Made by a program: the position numbers and the translations under genes. 60,000 nucleotides of DNA from Owenia fusiformis. Lineage: Eukaryota; Annelida; Polychaeta; Sabellida; Oweniidae. Numbering within the stretch: position 1 is the stretch's first letter; each line of letters begins with the position of its first letter. The notes below the pieces were generated by a model. It was not told the origin of the DNA. It saw nothing but the letters and a program-made list of their open reading frames with translations, and did not search any database. The stretch lies in contig CAIIXF020000008.1 of NCBI GenBank assembly GCA_903813345.2, forward strand, positions 35,862,867 through 35,922,866, in the 5' to 3' direction. This document shows positions 33,999 to 45,620 of the stretch, piece after piece.

Positions 33999-34714
33999 AT
34001 GTTGAAAAGTATTTTCCCAAGAAGATTCAAGTTAAAGTTGATCATGAGACAGTCGAACGCTATCAGTGCACTTACTGTACCAATACATATGATTCAGAGG
34101 CTACAGCTAATAATCATGTGCATAGACATATTAAAATGTTCAGTTGCAGTATATGTAAAATGACATTTACTTCATTCGCACTATGGAAAATACATGGTGA
34201 TGTTCATGATGAACCAAAATATGTCTGCCATATTTGTGGTTCTCGATATAAACACACTTCACAATATCGAAACCACATGGAACTTCACCGTGGGCCAATA
34301 GTATGTGATCTTTGTGATAAGACATTTAAATCAAGGGCTAATTTAAGGCTGCATAAGAGAGGTGTTCACGAACAGGCAACTGAGGTGTTCCAGTGTGATC
34401 AATGTCCACAAATGTTTTATATAAAGCACAGACTAAACAGGCATATCCTGAGTCATTCAAAACCATTTGTTTGCACCTATTGTAATCAAAGGTTTGGCTA
34501 TAAAAAGTACTTAACTCAGCATGTTAGGATCCACACTGGAGAAAAGCCATATAAATGCAGTATGTGTGGAGTAGGTTTCAGGCAAAAGAATAGTCTTAAT
34601 GTTCATAATAAATCACACCACTCTACAACTGCAACAAAACCATCACTTCCTAACAATGGTAATCAAACATATGTAGATAATGCAATATTTTTCTCGGACA
34701 TCAGTCATATCTGA
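33999..34714 (+). CDS. Cassette A, terminal exon (seven C2H2 fingers)
   Basis: The acceptor ACATTTCAG joins DVEKYFPKKI; seven fingers follow, including FVCTYCNQRFGYKKYLTQH and the classical HTGEKPYKC linker to the last finger YKCSMCGVGFRQKNSLNVH. Stop at 34714. An ATTAAA signal lies at 34743. Closest to cassette D over its whole length. Confidence 0.9.
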
Positions 34715-35719
34715 ATGAAGACGCAATTAGAAACAATTATAGATTAAAATAATATCATCATCATCATCTTTTCAGAAAATTAATCATATATAAAAATAAT
34801 CACTCAGTATGTATAGTTCAGTTATGTATAGGGATCGAAACCAGCCATAGTTTTCTCCTGATGACCATTGTGAATTATTGTGTTTTATTGATTATGGCGA
34901 CGGCTTTTGGATGTTGACCCTTTGAAACGCTTATGGACTTGGAGACTGGATTTTATCTATCCCACATCATTTGAGACTGAATGTTCTATCTTGTATGAGT
35001 ACTTGTATCTACAACTTTTTTTGATGTTATGAGTATTGGATATCAATTTCTAATTTTCTTCAATATGTATTGTAATGACTTCAGTATGAATGAAATGTCC
35101 CTTGGTGTTCTGGTCTTGGATTGTGATATCGGTTCTTGAATGGTGGGGGAAAGGGGGTATTAGACATTGTTTCTTTTCACGTTAGATCATGGTTTTGGGA
35201 TATATGAGTTTGTTTTTCTTGAGTGGTATGCACTTAGAGTTTGCTTTTTCTTGCTAAGTTCCATTACAACTTTTGATCCTTTCCCTTTGGCACTCAATTA
35301 TATTCTGTTTTGTAAACATTATTTACGTTATTATTCATGGAAGTCTTATGTAGAGGAATTTAATCTTAGTAAACCTGTTTTTTGTGCTCACTATCATTTC
35401 TTTTGCAATAGTTTATGCAAATTCAATATCAAGCTTATCAAAAACATACTTGATGGTTTCCTGTAGTCATATTGAGATGATGATTTCAATTCGAATTGCA
35501 TTTTATTAAATAATATTGTACATATGAAAGAATAATAATATCAAATAACTGAAAGTGATTATATATGGTTGTGTTTTTTTAGTTGATAATAATTCCACCA
35601 TGCAACATTGATAACCTTGACAATGAAATACCAGTTTTCCATCATACCACTAGCATTAATACTCCAATTGATTTATTATAAGGAACTCAATGCAACGTTA
35701 CTGTGTATCCCCTTTTCAG
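34715..35719 (+). other. 3' UTR of cassette A and spacer
   Basis: Contains ATTAAA 30 nt after the stop and an ATCATC run at 34755. The ORF at 35167-35466 shows no recognisable domain and has no splice context. Confidence 0.5.
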
Positions 35720-36088
35720 AGTGTTACATTTGCTGGCGGAGAATTGAAGACCATGACATGGAAAAGCATTTGATAGAGCATAGAAAAATAGAACACAAAT
35801 GTTCTTTATGTGTAAAAACAATGGAGACAACAAAGGAACTCCATAAACACTATAAAGAAGTTCATAATGCGAATGATATCTACAAATGTCCAAAGTGTTC
35901 TAATCAGTTCATAGAAGAAAAAGCTTATTTTGACCACAAAGAAAGAACCTGCAAAGTATACCAAAGAAACAAAAGTCACCTTTGTAATGAGATTGAATGT
36001 GACATATGTAAGAAAAAGTGCACATGTTGCAGTATTGAAAAGCATTTGAAACTACACCATTCTTTATCAACACAACGTGTCGAACATG
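35720..36088 (+). CDS. Cassette B, exon 1 (four zinc fingers)
   Basis: Acceptor CCTTTTCAG; starts ECYICWRRIEDHDMEKH, then HKCSLCVKTMETTKELHKH, a finger YKCPKCSNQFIEEKAYFDH with a terminal Cys, and a finger IECDICKKKCTCCSIEKH. Donor CATG|GTGAGT, phase 1. The upstream in-frame ATG at 35608 lies in the intron. Confidence 0.87.
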
Positions 36089-36204
36089 GTGAGTTGATAA
36101 TTTTACTTATTTAAATGATTCTAGAATTGTAGAAAAATTAGATTGTCAATTTATGATTACATAAATACTTGTACACAGCTAAATTAATCATTATCCTTTT
36201 GCAG

Positions 36205-36986
36205 ATGAGGACAAATACTATCCTAAGAAAATACATTGTGATGAAAATGGAGATCAAACAGAAAAGTTTCAGTGCCCGCACTGCTCAAAGGTTTATGACA
36301 GTAAGCTACCCGCTGAAAGACATGTTCGTAAACATATTCACATTTTCTATTGCAATCCTTGTCAGATGTCATTTGGATCATTTAAGGAGTGGAATCACCA
36401 CAAGACTCAAAATCACATGGAGCCAATACATATTTGTGAACACTGTGGTGTTCAATATAAAAACAAGCGCTCCTTAAACAGACACATGGAGACACACAGA
36501 TTCGGGGACTTTATATGTGAAATATGTAATCGTACTTTTTCCAGTAGTCAATGTCTGCGTGTGCACAAAGATAGCGTACATCAGTTATCGAAGCGGGTCC
36601 TAAGTTGTGATCAATGCCAAAAGGTGTTCTACCAAAATAACAAGTTTAAGAGTCATATTTTGAGCCATTCTAAACCATTTATATGTAGTTATTGTGGACA
36701 GAGATTTGGCTACAAGAAATACCTCGACCAGCATGTTAGGATTCATACTGGCGAAAAACCATATAAATGTACTGAAGCAATGTGTGATGCTTCATTTCAT
36801 CAGAAAAATAGTCTTGATGTCCATTTTAAAACACACCATACCCATCAAATGAAATATAAGAAAACGTTACATTCTTTAGAACCGCCAAGAGATCAAAGCA
36901 TAGTTGTTAATACAAATATGCCAAATGTTGGGGCAACTGCAATACAATACATGCAGGATCCTAATTTAAGATTGACAATGTTGTAA
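36205..36986 (+). CDS. Cassette B, terminal exon (seven C2H2 fingers)
   Basis: The acceptor TTTTGCAG joins DEDKYYPKKI. Seven fingers follow, with the shared sixth finger FICSYCGQRFGYKKYLDQH. The last finger has one extra residue between its cysteines (YKCTEAMCDASF). Stop at 36986, followed by a 33-residue-class tail without known motifs. Closest to cassette C. Confidence 0.9.
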
Positions 36987-37978
36987 ATAATGTTCAAAGC
37001 ACTGTAAGATTTCTATTTTATATTGCTATTAACTTCTATTAATTCAGTTAACATGCGTGTGATTTCCTTAAAAGCAGCATAATTGTGATTTTTACTGATG
37101 AAGAGAATGGCTAAATCAGATTAATGGTTTGTTCAGTACATAATCCATAGTATACTATGGTTATTATTGTTTACTCCTTGATTTCACTCATTGATATACC
37201 CCATCCTTAGTCCATTATATAACTAATTACCCAATGTGTACATCTCAATTTTCTTTAGTAATGTTAAGTTCCTCTTTTGCTTACCATACTCATGGTTTAT
37301 TTCGCGTTCTTTAATATCACGGATTTTGAGAAATTAAAATTTCGTTACCATAAACATTTATGGATTTCACAAGTTTAAATTTCATTTTCTGAATCCTCAA
37401 GCTTTGTAACTAAGTTACATTAGATACAGTTATTATACCTAGTCAATGTCATATTTGAAGAAGATTTACAAGTACTATTTCTTAGCGAATAGCACCCAGC
37501 ACCTCAACTTCTATTACAACATCATTTTTGGTTTATTTTATTTTAGCTGATAAGCTTGTGTATTCCATTTATCACCCAATGATACTGGATGAACGTTTTC
37601 ATCTGAGTCTCTTGTAATTTCAAATTACAGTACAGTAATGAAGCCATGTTGGTTATTTGAGCCTGTGTAGCTGCTACTTTTCTATGGACCCCGATACAAT
37701 TGCACCATTTAATTATTGATTAGAAAACACTATTGTTGAATTTACAAATACACAAAAGTATATATTGCATATTGAAAAAACAAATCTGTACTTGTTGATG
37801 CTTACAAAAATATATGTTCAACATAATTTTATATGTTTTCTTTATCTTATTACTCTAAGTCATTTTACTGTACATTTATGGGCTTGAATATTGTTCACCA
37901 TGCAACTCCTGTATTTTGACCCTGGAAATACAAACAAGCTTATAGAAACTTGAAAAGGCAAACCATTTTATATTTTAG
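36987..37978 (+). other. 3' UTR of cassette B and spacer
   Basis: AT-rich; ATTAAA at 37333 is a possible poly(A) signal. No gene or repeat seen. Confidence 0.5.
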
Positions 37979-38338
37979 ACTGCTACATATGTGGTAGACA
38001 AAAGCCTGATGATGAAATGCAAAGCCATATAGATGAACATTATAGGCAAACTCACACATGTGAAAAATGTAGCATCACGTATGATTCACCACGTGGACTA
38101 TACACACATTATGCAGATACACACAATGAACAAGAAATTTACAAGTGTCAAATTGGTAACTGTAGAGTTCAGTTTATCTCGGAGGAAGCTTACTTTGAAC
38201 ATAAGAAACGGACATGTAAAAGGTCCCACATATGTGATAGTGTGACATGTGACTTGTGTGGGAAAATATTGAAATGTTGTGGTATGAAAAGACACACGAA
38301 AATGCATAACAGGGTACCAAAAACCTTTGTTAAACATG
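37979..38338 (+). CDS. Cassette C, exon 1 (four zinc fingers)
   Basis: Acceptor TATTTTAG, phase 1; starts DCYICGRQKPDDEMQSH, then HTCEKCSITYDSPRGLYTH, YKCQIGNCRVQFISEEAYF and VTCDLCGKILKCCGMKRH. Donor CATG|GTAAGT. Finger order and spacing match cassette B. Confidence 0.87.
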
Positions 38339-38512
38339 GTAAGTCCAACTACTTATCTTTGCATTTGAGAAAGCAAACACTGTAATATATTCAACAGGAT
38401 AAATAAATTGTCTATTAGAAATTTCAAATTTTCAATCAACTTGGCTATTCAGTAAAAAATTAAATTTAGGGACTTCATTTTTATTTACACTGTTCTTTCC
38501 AATTTATTTCAG

Positions 38513-39252
38513 ATGAAGATAAATATTTCTCCTATGTCCTACAAGCCCGGGGCAAAGGATGCATGTACCCAACCTACCGCTGCCATTACTGCAAAGCTGT
38601 GTATACCTCAAAAAGTGAAGCAGATATGCATGTTCAAGAACACCTCACGGAATTTCACTGTAATGACTGTGAGGTGAAATTTGATACATTCAGTGTGTGG
38701 CAACAGCATAAGGAAAGTGTTCATGCATCCGAAATATCAAAGACTATGTGTGATAAATGTGGTCTCTCATTTGTATCAAACAGTAATGCTTTTAAGCGAC
38801 ACATGCATCAGCACAAAGGACCTTTCTTGTGTGACATTTGCAATGAGCCATTTTCCTCAAACAGTGCGGTTGGATCTCACAAAAAAGTTGTGCACCATTT
38901 AACTAAAGTTGTATTCCCATGTACAGAGTGTCCCAAAAAATATTATCAGAAAAATAAATTTGTTGCACACAAATTGAGTCATAGTAAACCATATATCTGT
39001 AGCTTTTGTGGGCAAAGGTTTGGTTATCAGAAATATCTTACACAACATGTCAGAATCCATACTGGTGAAAAGCCTTACAAATGTAGTTCATGTGATGTTT
39101 CATTTGCTCAGAAAACAAGTTTGGATGTTCATAACAAATCACATCATTCAAGAAAAACAGATTCGCAATTTTCAACAGATGCGTCTGAGACATTATCTGT
39201 ATTATCTGAGAATGTACCTAGTAATGACACTTATTTAATTAGCACTTTGTAA
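38513..39252 (+). CDS. Cassette C, terminal exon (seven C2H2 fingers)
   Basis: The acceptor TTATTTCAG joins DEDKYFSYVL. Seven fingers follow, ending with YICSFCGQRFGYQKYLTQH, HTGEKPYKC and YKCSSCDVSFAQKTSLDVH. Stop at 39252; canonical AATAAA at 39412-39417. Confidence 0.9.
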
Positions 39253-39411
39253 GACATATTGTATTGAACATTATGGTGTTATCCTAAATATTTCAGAACC
39301 TATGAACTTACACTTGACTAGTATTTTTAAGTGTTTTGGTGTATTATTGAACATCATATTAAAACAGGCAATGTGGTTAAGAAGTATAAAGTGTATACAA
39401 TCATGATATCA

Positions 39412-39417
39412 AATAAA
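39412..39417 (+). promoter_or_regulatory. poly(A) signal of cassette C
   Basis: AATAAA 160 nt after the cassette C stop; supports separate 3' ends for the cassettes. Confidence 0.5.
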
Positions 39418-39720
39418 TTGAGAAATATAAAATTGTCTTAGAACTGTGTTATTTTGTATTCAGATGTTGATACATTTATATTCATTAATTATAGCTTTTT
39501 CATTATAATGGATCCTCTATAGGTCTTCAACAAATGGCTAGCAGTTTTTGCACAAAGGCATACCCTTACAATTCATCATGCAACTTTGTTTGATTACCAC
39601 TGGTCAGTATCAAGCGAAGACGATGGACGTTACCTTGGCTTGTTACTGACTAGTGATTAGACCTCATAATCTAAGGTCAGTTTTCACTGCTTCCATTCCT
39701 AAATGTATTTCCATTTTCAG

Positions 39721-40065
39721 TCTGGCAAGAATATGATGATAAAATGAAAGAAACTGATGATGATAGATGGTTTAATTGTGATGCATGCAGTGTTAGGTGT
39801 GATACCCGGGCTGTGTTAAAGCAACATATGAATATAGTTCATAATGTAGACAACCCCTACCATTGTACAGCTTGTAGAATGTGGTTTGTCACAGAAAATG
39901 CTTATTTTGACCATCGGAATAATCGATTGTCATGTCATAGCCGTAAAAACAGGGGAAACTCACTGGCAATAGTGACTTGTAAACAATGTGGCAAAACAAT
40001 GAAGGCTCCACAACTGAAGAATCATATGAAACTACACACATGCAAGGAGGAGGATATAGAACACG
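39721..40065 (+). CDS. Cassette D, exon 1 (three zinc fingers)
   Basis: Acceptor CATTTTCAG; starts VWQEYDDKMKETDDDRWFNC and carries FNCDACSVRCDTRAVLKQH, the CCHC-type YHCTACRMWFVTENAYFDH and TCKQCGKTMKAPQLKNH. Donor ACG|GTAGGT, phase 1. Paralogous to cassette A exon 1. Confidence 0.87.
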
Positions 40066-40378
40066 GTAGGTGCAATTTTTAACATGAAATACCATAGATT
40101 CACCAAGATTATAGATCAGCCTCAGTCCCCTTGAACTTTCAACATATTCAAACATTTAAAATAATGCAATGGCACAATGAAAAGGGTATTCTGTTATTGG
40201 TTACTTCAAATAACCGAAGTTGGTCTATTTAAAGTACACTGATCATTCCTAGTGTACTCCCATCAGACTTCATGTCAAATGACTAGATAAGCATACTTTA
40301 TCAAACTAGAGAAAGGAAAATGTAACAGAGGTGTAACATACAGTAGTAGTAGTTATGTTTATTGTTGGTTCATTTCAG

Positions 40379-41046
40379 ATGTTGACAAGTACTTTGCTAA
40401 GAAAATAGAAGTTGAGGTTGATGGTGAGATGACCGAGCGCTATCAATGCCACTACTGTGACAATATATATGACTCTGAGGCAACAGCTAATAACCACTTA
40501 CATAGACACATCAACCTTTTTATTTGCAAAATATGCAAGATGACTTTCATTTCATTTGCTTTATGGAGGGTGCATGGTAATGTTCATGGAGACCCAAAGT
40601 ACATTTGTCATATATGTGGTTCCCAGTTCAAACACAGATCACAGCTTACCAGTCACAAAGAAATACACATAGCTCCCATTGTATGTGAACTTTGTGGTAA
40701 GCACTTCAAGACCAAGCCAAACCTTCTTAATCATAAAAGAGGTGTTCACGAGCAGACAACTGAACGATTTCAATGTGATCAATGCCCTCAGATTTTTCAC
40801 CTGAAGAATAGACTAAACAGGCATGTCCTTAGTCATTCAAAACCATTCCATTGCACATACTGTGACCAACGGTTTGGGTATAAGAAATACCTTATCCAGC
40901 ATGTAAGGATCCACACTGGAGAAAAGCCATATAAATGTAGTACATGTGGAGTGGGTTTCAGGCAAAAGAATAGTCTAAATGTTCATAATAAATCCCACCA
41001 TTCCAATCTAGAAAAAAGACAGTTTTCAAGTAATGATTCATTTTAG
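40379..41046 (+). CDS. Cassette D, terminal exon (seven C2H2 fingers)
   Basis: The acceptor CATTTCAG joins DVDKYFAKKI. Seven fingers very similar to cassette A; the sixth is FHCTYCDQRFGYKKYLIQH and the last YKCSTCGVGFRQKNSLNVH. Stop at 41046. Fingers 1, 2, 4, 5 and 7 keep nearly the same recognition positions as A; finger 3 differs (HRSQLTSH against HTSQYRNH). Confidence 0.9.
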
Positions 41047-41639
41047 TATTTATTTAGGTACATTTGCCCTTGTTTTTTTAATTATTTCACAAAATTCGAT
41101 ATGCCTATTTATCAATCATATTTTCATTTTATATAATACTAGTTTTCAGTATTCCTAACATTGATTTTAGAGGCAGACAAACTATATGAGAGTCTTTGTT
41201 TAAATGAACTTTTGTCAAAACTCACGCCACACTCACTAATATATGTTTTTAATGTTTTGATATTGTTGCCCGGTAGGATCATGGAAAACAATATTTCAAA
41301 AAATCCATGCTTTTAAAAAATTCTAAACCTCCTTAAATCCCCACTCTTACTAGGGATCAGGTGTTGGATATTCTAGATTTGAAATGATTGAATTATATAA
41401 ATATATATTTTACCATTGTATACAATTTTATCCTTGAACAAAATATATGATTGTAATGTAAATTCAAAAGTTATCTTCTTTTAATGTTTTTACATTTCAA
41501 AGTTTTCAGCATTTAAGAATTAAATGGTTAAGTGATAGAGGCTTAAGATGATTGAGATAATGCAGGGTTTAGAGTTAAATGTGAGCTTTGTTGAAACAAA
41601 GTTTGAATACAGTTCCTTGAGTAGATTAGGCCCCTACAA

Positions 41640-41965
41640 TCTGACCAGTGTACAGCTCCTAGAATGTTGTTTGTGGCAAAAAATGCCTGTTTTGACATTG
41701 GAGCAATAGATTGACATGTCGCGTCCGTTATCATACACTCAAAGGCAATTGCCAACATCAGCTGAAGAATCATATGGAATTCCATGATGTGTACTATTGA
41801 AAATAAAAACTGACACAAGGCATTAGAGATTTGGATACAAGAGATTTTGTATTCAACATTTAAGGATCCATACTGGAGAGAGATCATATTAATGTAATAC
41901 ACATAGAGTTGGGTTCAGGCAGGTGAACAGGGTAAATGTTTATAAAAATCACATCATTTTAGAGA
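41640..41965 (+). pseudogene. Cassette E, decayed copy of a D-type cassette
   Basis: 41640-41785 matches the second and third fingers of cassette D exon 1 (TACAGCTCCTAGAATGT, TGCCTGTTTTGACATTGGA, CTGAAGAATCATATGG). 41828-41955 matches the end of the D terminal exon (GGATCCATACTGGAGAG, GTTGGGTTCAGGCA). The two pieces are directly joined without the intron or fingers 1-5. Stops and lost cysteines show it is dead. Confidence 0.8.
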
Positions 41966-43057
41966 GGATTTAATGTTTAAGTACACAATAAATTGCAAAT
42001 CTATTTATCAAGGGATATCAACGAAACTACAAATCAATAAATTCCCAAGTGATTTCATCGTTGTAACATGCAGACGTCCATGCATGCTTAATCTCCTCGA
42101 CCTCCAACGGGATGATGTTTTTATGTATAGTTCAAGGATTTAAGCCCTCGGTGCATTGTTTCCTGAATCATACCATTGCAAGACCCTGCAGCGGGAATGC
42201 AAAGTTTAGGAAACAACGCCTGGGTGGAATGAAGCAGTTACAATTGATTGATTCTTTGGCTTAATTTTCTTTCACACATTGCAATATATTTTCTTCAATG
42301 ATCACCAAAGATAAAAAATCACTAAAAGAACATATTTTCAATGAAACTTTTTGCAAGGGTTAAGTATTGTCAAAGCATCAATTGCAACCTCATCACCTTG
42401 ACAACCATACACAACAAATACGTTATTGATTATGTCATGAATTGCTGTCATGTAAAAATCCTGTTCGAATTGGCTGGAATCGGACACACCTTCCTTGCCT
42501 AGGCATGTGTGAATGTAAAATCAATGACGAATGAATCAAGAGATGTGTTTATCTTTTAGAATTGAATGAAACATATGTGGAAATATGTTGTCATACTGGC
42601 AGTAAATTTGGCTGTTTTAAATGTGTGTTGTGAATTGCGATGGTTATGTTGTGTTTATTGGGCCCGACATGTGTGATGTTGGTTTTGCAAGCATGAGTGA
42701 TAGATACTGATGAAATATTTATTAACACAGTGATGCATGTTTATATTTCAGATAAAGATCTAAGTAAGTTGTAAAAGCTAATGATTTATATACATTGAAT
42801 ATAAGGCTTTCTGCAGATTCATTAGATTTAAAATACTAATTTACTATTTTCTTGTTTCTTATGAAGTTCAAAATAATATCTGAATAAAAATATTAAATCA
42901 ACAAAGCCTATTTAGTTCACAACTAAAATGAGATAGTATAGTTTAATATTGACCACATATAGCACCTGCCCACATATTAATGGTTTCCATGTAAAGTACA
43001 AAGATCCCCATTATTCGAAAACAATGTTTTAACTATACTGAACTATGTATTTTTCAG
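41966..43057 (+). other. Spacer before cassette F, with a possible 12-nt microexon
   Basis: AT-rich. ATATTTCAG at 42751, then 12 nt (42752-42763) and GTAAGT form an exon-like unit. In phase 1 it encodes D-K-D-L, similar to the start of the cassette exons. Nothing else recognised. Confidence 0.35.
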
Positions 43058-43785
43058 ATAAAAATCCATACTTCAGAATAAGCGACACGGGTGAGCTGAT
43101 GTACCATTGTCCCAAGTGCAAAATTGACTTTGTACGCCATGAGCGAAAATTTGACAACTTTTTCCACCACATGAAAGTTGTACATGGCCAGGAGCGCCCT
43201 CTAAAGTGTATCGACTGTGATTCGTGGCATAATGCGTTTGCTGATCTTGCTGGACATATATTTCGGCATACAGGGCAAATGAACCACAAGTGTATGATAT
43301 GTAATGCTGAGTTCATGCTCCAGAAAGAACTGGACCGACATACACGGACCCACACTGGAGAGAGACCCTATATGTGTGACACCTGTGGCAAATGTTTCAC
43401 TAATGCTACAATTCTAAGAGGACACGAAGGAACACATATGACAAATGATCAAAAGCCATATAGATGTATTGAATGTGGTAGCGGATTCACTCTGAAAAAC
43501 AAATTTGAGAGACATGTGATTTCTCATAAGAAGTTATTTCAGTGTGACCAATGTGGGAGAAGATTTGGTCAGCAAAGTCACCTGAATTCACACAAGAAAA
43601 TTCACAGTGGACTTCGACCAAATGTTTGTACATTCTGTGGACATAAATTCGTGGAAGAGAGGCATTTAAGGTACCATATAAGGAAACAACACGAGGCGCC
43701 TATTACATCAGACGCATTTGGCACAAATTACAATCATCACCTTAAAGCTGATGAAAATGATCATGAACAGATCATAAATCAATGA
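43058..43785 (+). CDS. Cassette F, single terminal exon (seven C2H2 fingers)
   Basis: The acceptor TTTTTCAG, phase 1, joins DKNPYFRISD. Fingers: YHCPKCKIDFVRHERKF with a long loop, LKCIDCDSWHNAFADLAGH, HKCMICNAEFMLQKELDRH, YMCDTCGKCFTNATILRGH, YRCIECGSGFTLKNKFERH, FQCDQCGRRFGQQSHLNSH and NVCTFCGHKFVEERHLRYH. Stop at 43785; AATAAA at 43999-44004. It is the most diverged cassette and has no partner first exon. Confidence 0.9.
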
Positions 43786-43998
43786 TACAATGCAAAATTG
43801 TATTACAACATTTAGATAAATTAATTCTTTTAAAAACTATTAACATTCCTCCGTTTTGACATTTTTAATGTTCCAATAATCATTATGGTTATCATCGTTT
43901 TAAAATGTTATCACCCTTTCATTTTTTAAGATTTTGATAAATGTCTAAATGATAAAAGAATTTGCAGAGTAAACATTCCGAAAATTCTAAAATGGTAA

Positions 43999-44004
43999 AA
44001 TAAA
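43999..44004 (+). promoter_or_regulatory. poly(A) signal of cassette F
   Basis: AATAAA 214 nt after the stop; probable 3' end of the locus. Confidence 0.5.
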
Positions 44005-44854
44005 TGCATAGTAGGTTGTGTGTTTAGGTGCTCTGATATTTAGAATAAATTACACGTATGATTCATAGAAGGACTAACAATGCCACCAGGAAGCATACTC
44101 TTAAATGTGAACCTCCCGAGCAATCATAAGGTTAAGAGACCGCCGCCTTTACTTCAATTATCTTAAAAAATCTCAACTAATTGACTAGTTTTCAAGCTTT
44201 TACTTTAAAAGCTTATGTTAGATATTTTGAACATACCAGAAAGGTACACAATGGTCTATGTTCCCCATGGATCGCTTTGGCACCATTGGTCCCCACCTGG
44301 TAACAAAGACGTCATGTCTTTAAAGACTTCCTTCAGAGGAAATTTTTATCTTCATCATTTTCGACGTATGTTATAGTTACTGAAACGTGAATCAGACACG
44401 AGTATATACATCCAAGGGTTCAAAGAAATCCCTCGCTGAGAAACCCCTCGCTTACGCATTCAGGACGTTAACATAACGCAGCCAAGATATGATGAAAACA
44501 ACGAAATTCACCAGATGACGTCCTGGTTGCTGACGTGAAGGAATTCTCACTCGATTATTGCAGCCGCTGGATATATTTTCGCATGGCTGACTAGTTTTTC
44601 ATTTACCGTATGTAAGTATTGACGTACTGGTAAAATATTTGTTTGTGAAAAATTGTTCATCTATTTTGTTGAACGTCTTGACCACCAGGTGGGAGCCAGT
44701 ACCAGTGACTTATGGATCATGATTTATATTAGTAGATATCTTTCATGTTCTTGATAAGAAATAAGTTACATTTAAAGTATGGAATATTGTATCAATATGA
44801 CATAAATTAGATATGACACAACTGATGTCTATAAACTCAAATTTTATTGAAACA
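44005..44854. other. Intergenic, no gene seen
   Basis: A GC-richer stretch at 44270-44700 has GACGTC and TGACGTG motifs and inverted CACCTGG/CCAGGTG, but no ORF or clear element. Confidence 0.45.
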
Positions 44855-45620
44855 ATTGGTGTTATTGTTGTATGAATAAATAATAATTGAGGTTACTATT
44901 GAATGAACTTGGAACATTTGAGGTTATTGTTGTAAGAATTTAAAACAATTTAGGTTATTGTTCTTTTGAAATATTTGAGGTTATTGTTGTAAGAATTTAA
45001 AAAGATCGAGGTTATTGTTGTATGAATTTAAAATAATTTAGGTTATTGTTCTTTGAATTTGAAATATTTGAGGTTATTGTTGTAAGAATTTAAAAAGATC
45101 GAGGTTATTGTTGTATGAATTTAAAATAATTTAGGTTATTGTTCTTTGAATTTGAAATATTTGAGGTTATTGTTGTAAGAATTTAAAAAGATCGAGGTTA
45201 TTGTTGTATGAATTTAAAATAATTTAGGTTATTGTTCTTTGAATTTGAAATATTTAGGTTATTGTTCTTTGAATTTGAAATATTTGAGGTTATTGTTGTA
45301 AAATTCGAAACAAATAAGGTTATTGGTGTAAGAATTTAAAACAATCGAGTTTATTGTTGTATGAATTTAAAATAATTGAGGTTATTGTTGTAAAATTTTA
45401 AAACAATCGAGGTTATTGTTATATGAATTTAAAACAATCGAGGTTATTGTTGTATGAATTTAAAACAATTGAGGTTATTGATGTAAAATTCGAAACAAAT
45501 AAGGTTATTGTTGTATGAATTTAAAACATTTGAGGTTATTGTTGTATGAATTTAAAGCAATTTAGGTTATTGTTCTATGAATTTTAAATTATTGAGATTA
45601 TTGTTGTGTGAATTTAAAAC
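44855..45620. repeat. Minisatellite, about 31-bp unit, about 24 copies
   Basis: The unit GAGGTTATTGTTGTATGAAT followed by TTAAAACAATT repeats with length variants of 29-33 bp; subgroups (GTTCTTTGAATTTGAAAT) show higher-order duplication. Confidence 0.9.

Larger units (their letters stand above)
18045..43785 (+). other. BTB/zinc-finger locus with alternative 3' cassettes (whole gene)
   Basis: Shared coding exons: 18055-18832, 29812-29967, 30757-30978 and 31974-32132 (1315 nt). Alternative ends: A (33314-33679 + 33999-34714), B (35720-36088 + 36205-36986), C (37979-38338 + 38513-39252), D (39721-40065 + 40379-41046), F (43058-43785). Every intron is phase 1. Joining the shared part to each end gives complete frames of 798, 821, 804, 775 and 680 residues. 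A possible sixth end is the Crypton-like pair 19826-20020 + 22746-23557. The products would be nuclear DNA-binding proteins that dimerise through BTB, with specificity set by the cassette. The layout is like insect lola and mod(mdg4); mutually exclusive use of the cassettes is inferred from their stops and phases. Confidence 0.8.

Noticed and set aside
35167-35466. 99-residue hydrophobic ORF after cassette A
   Set aside because: AT-rich 3' UTR-like sequence without domain, start context or splice sites.
44855-45620. CRISPR-like regular repeats
   Set aside because: Units are contiguous and variable with no unique spacers; this is a eukaryotic minisatellite.
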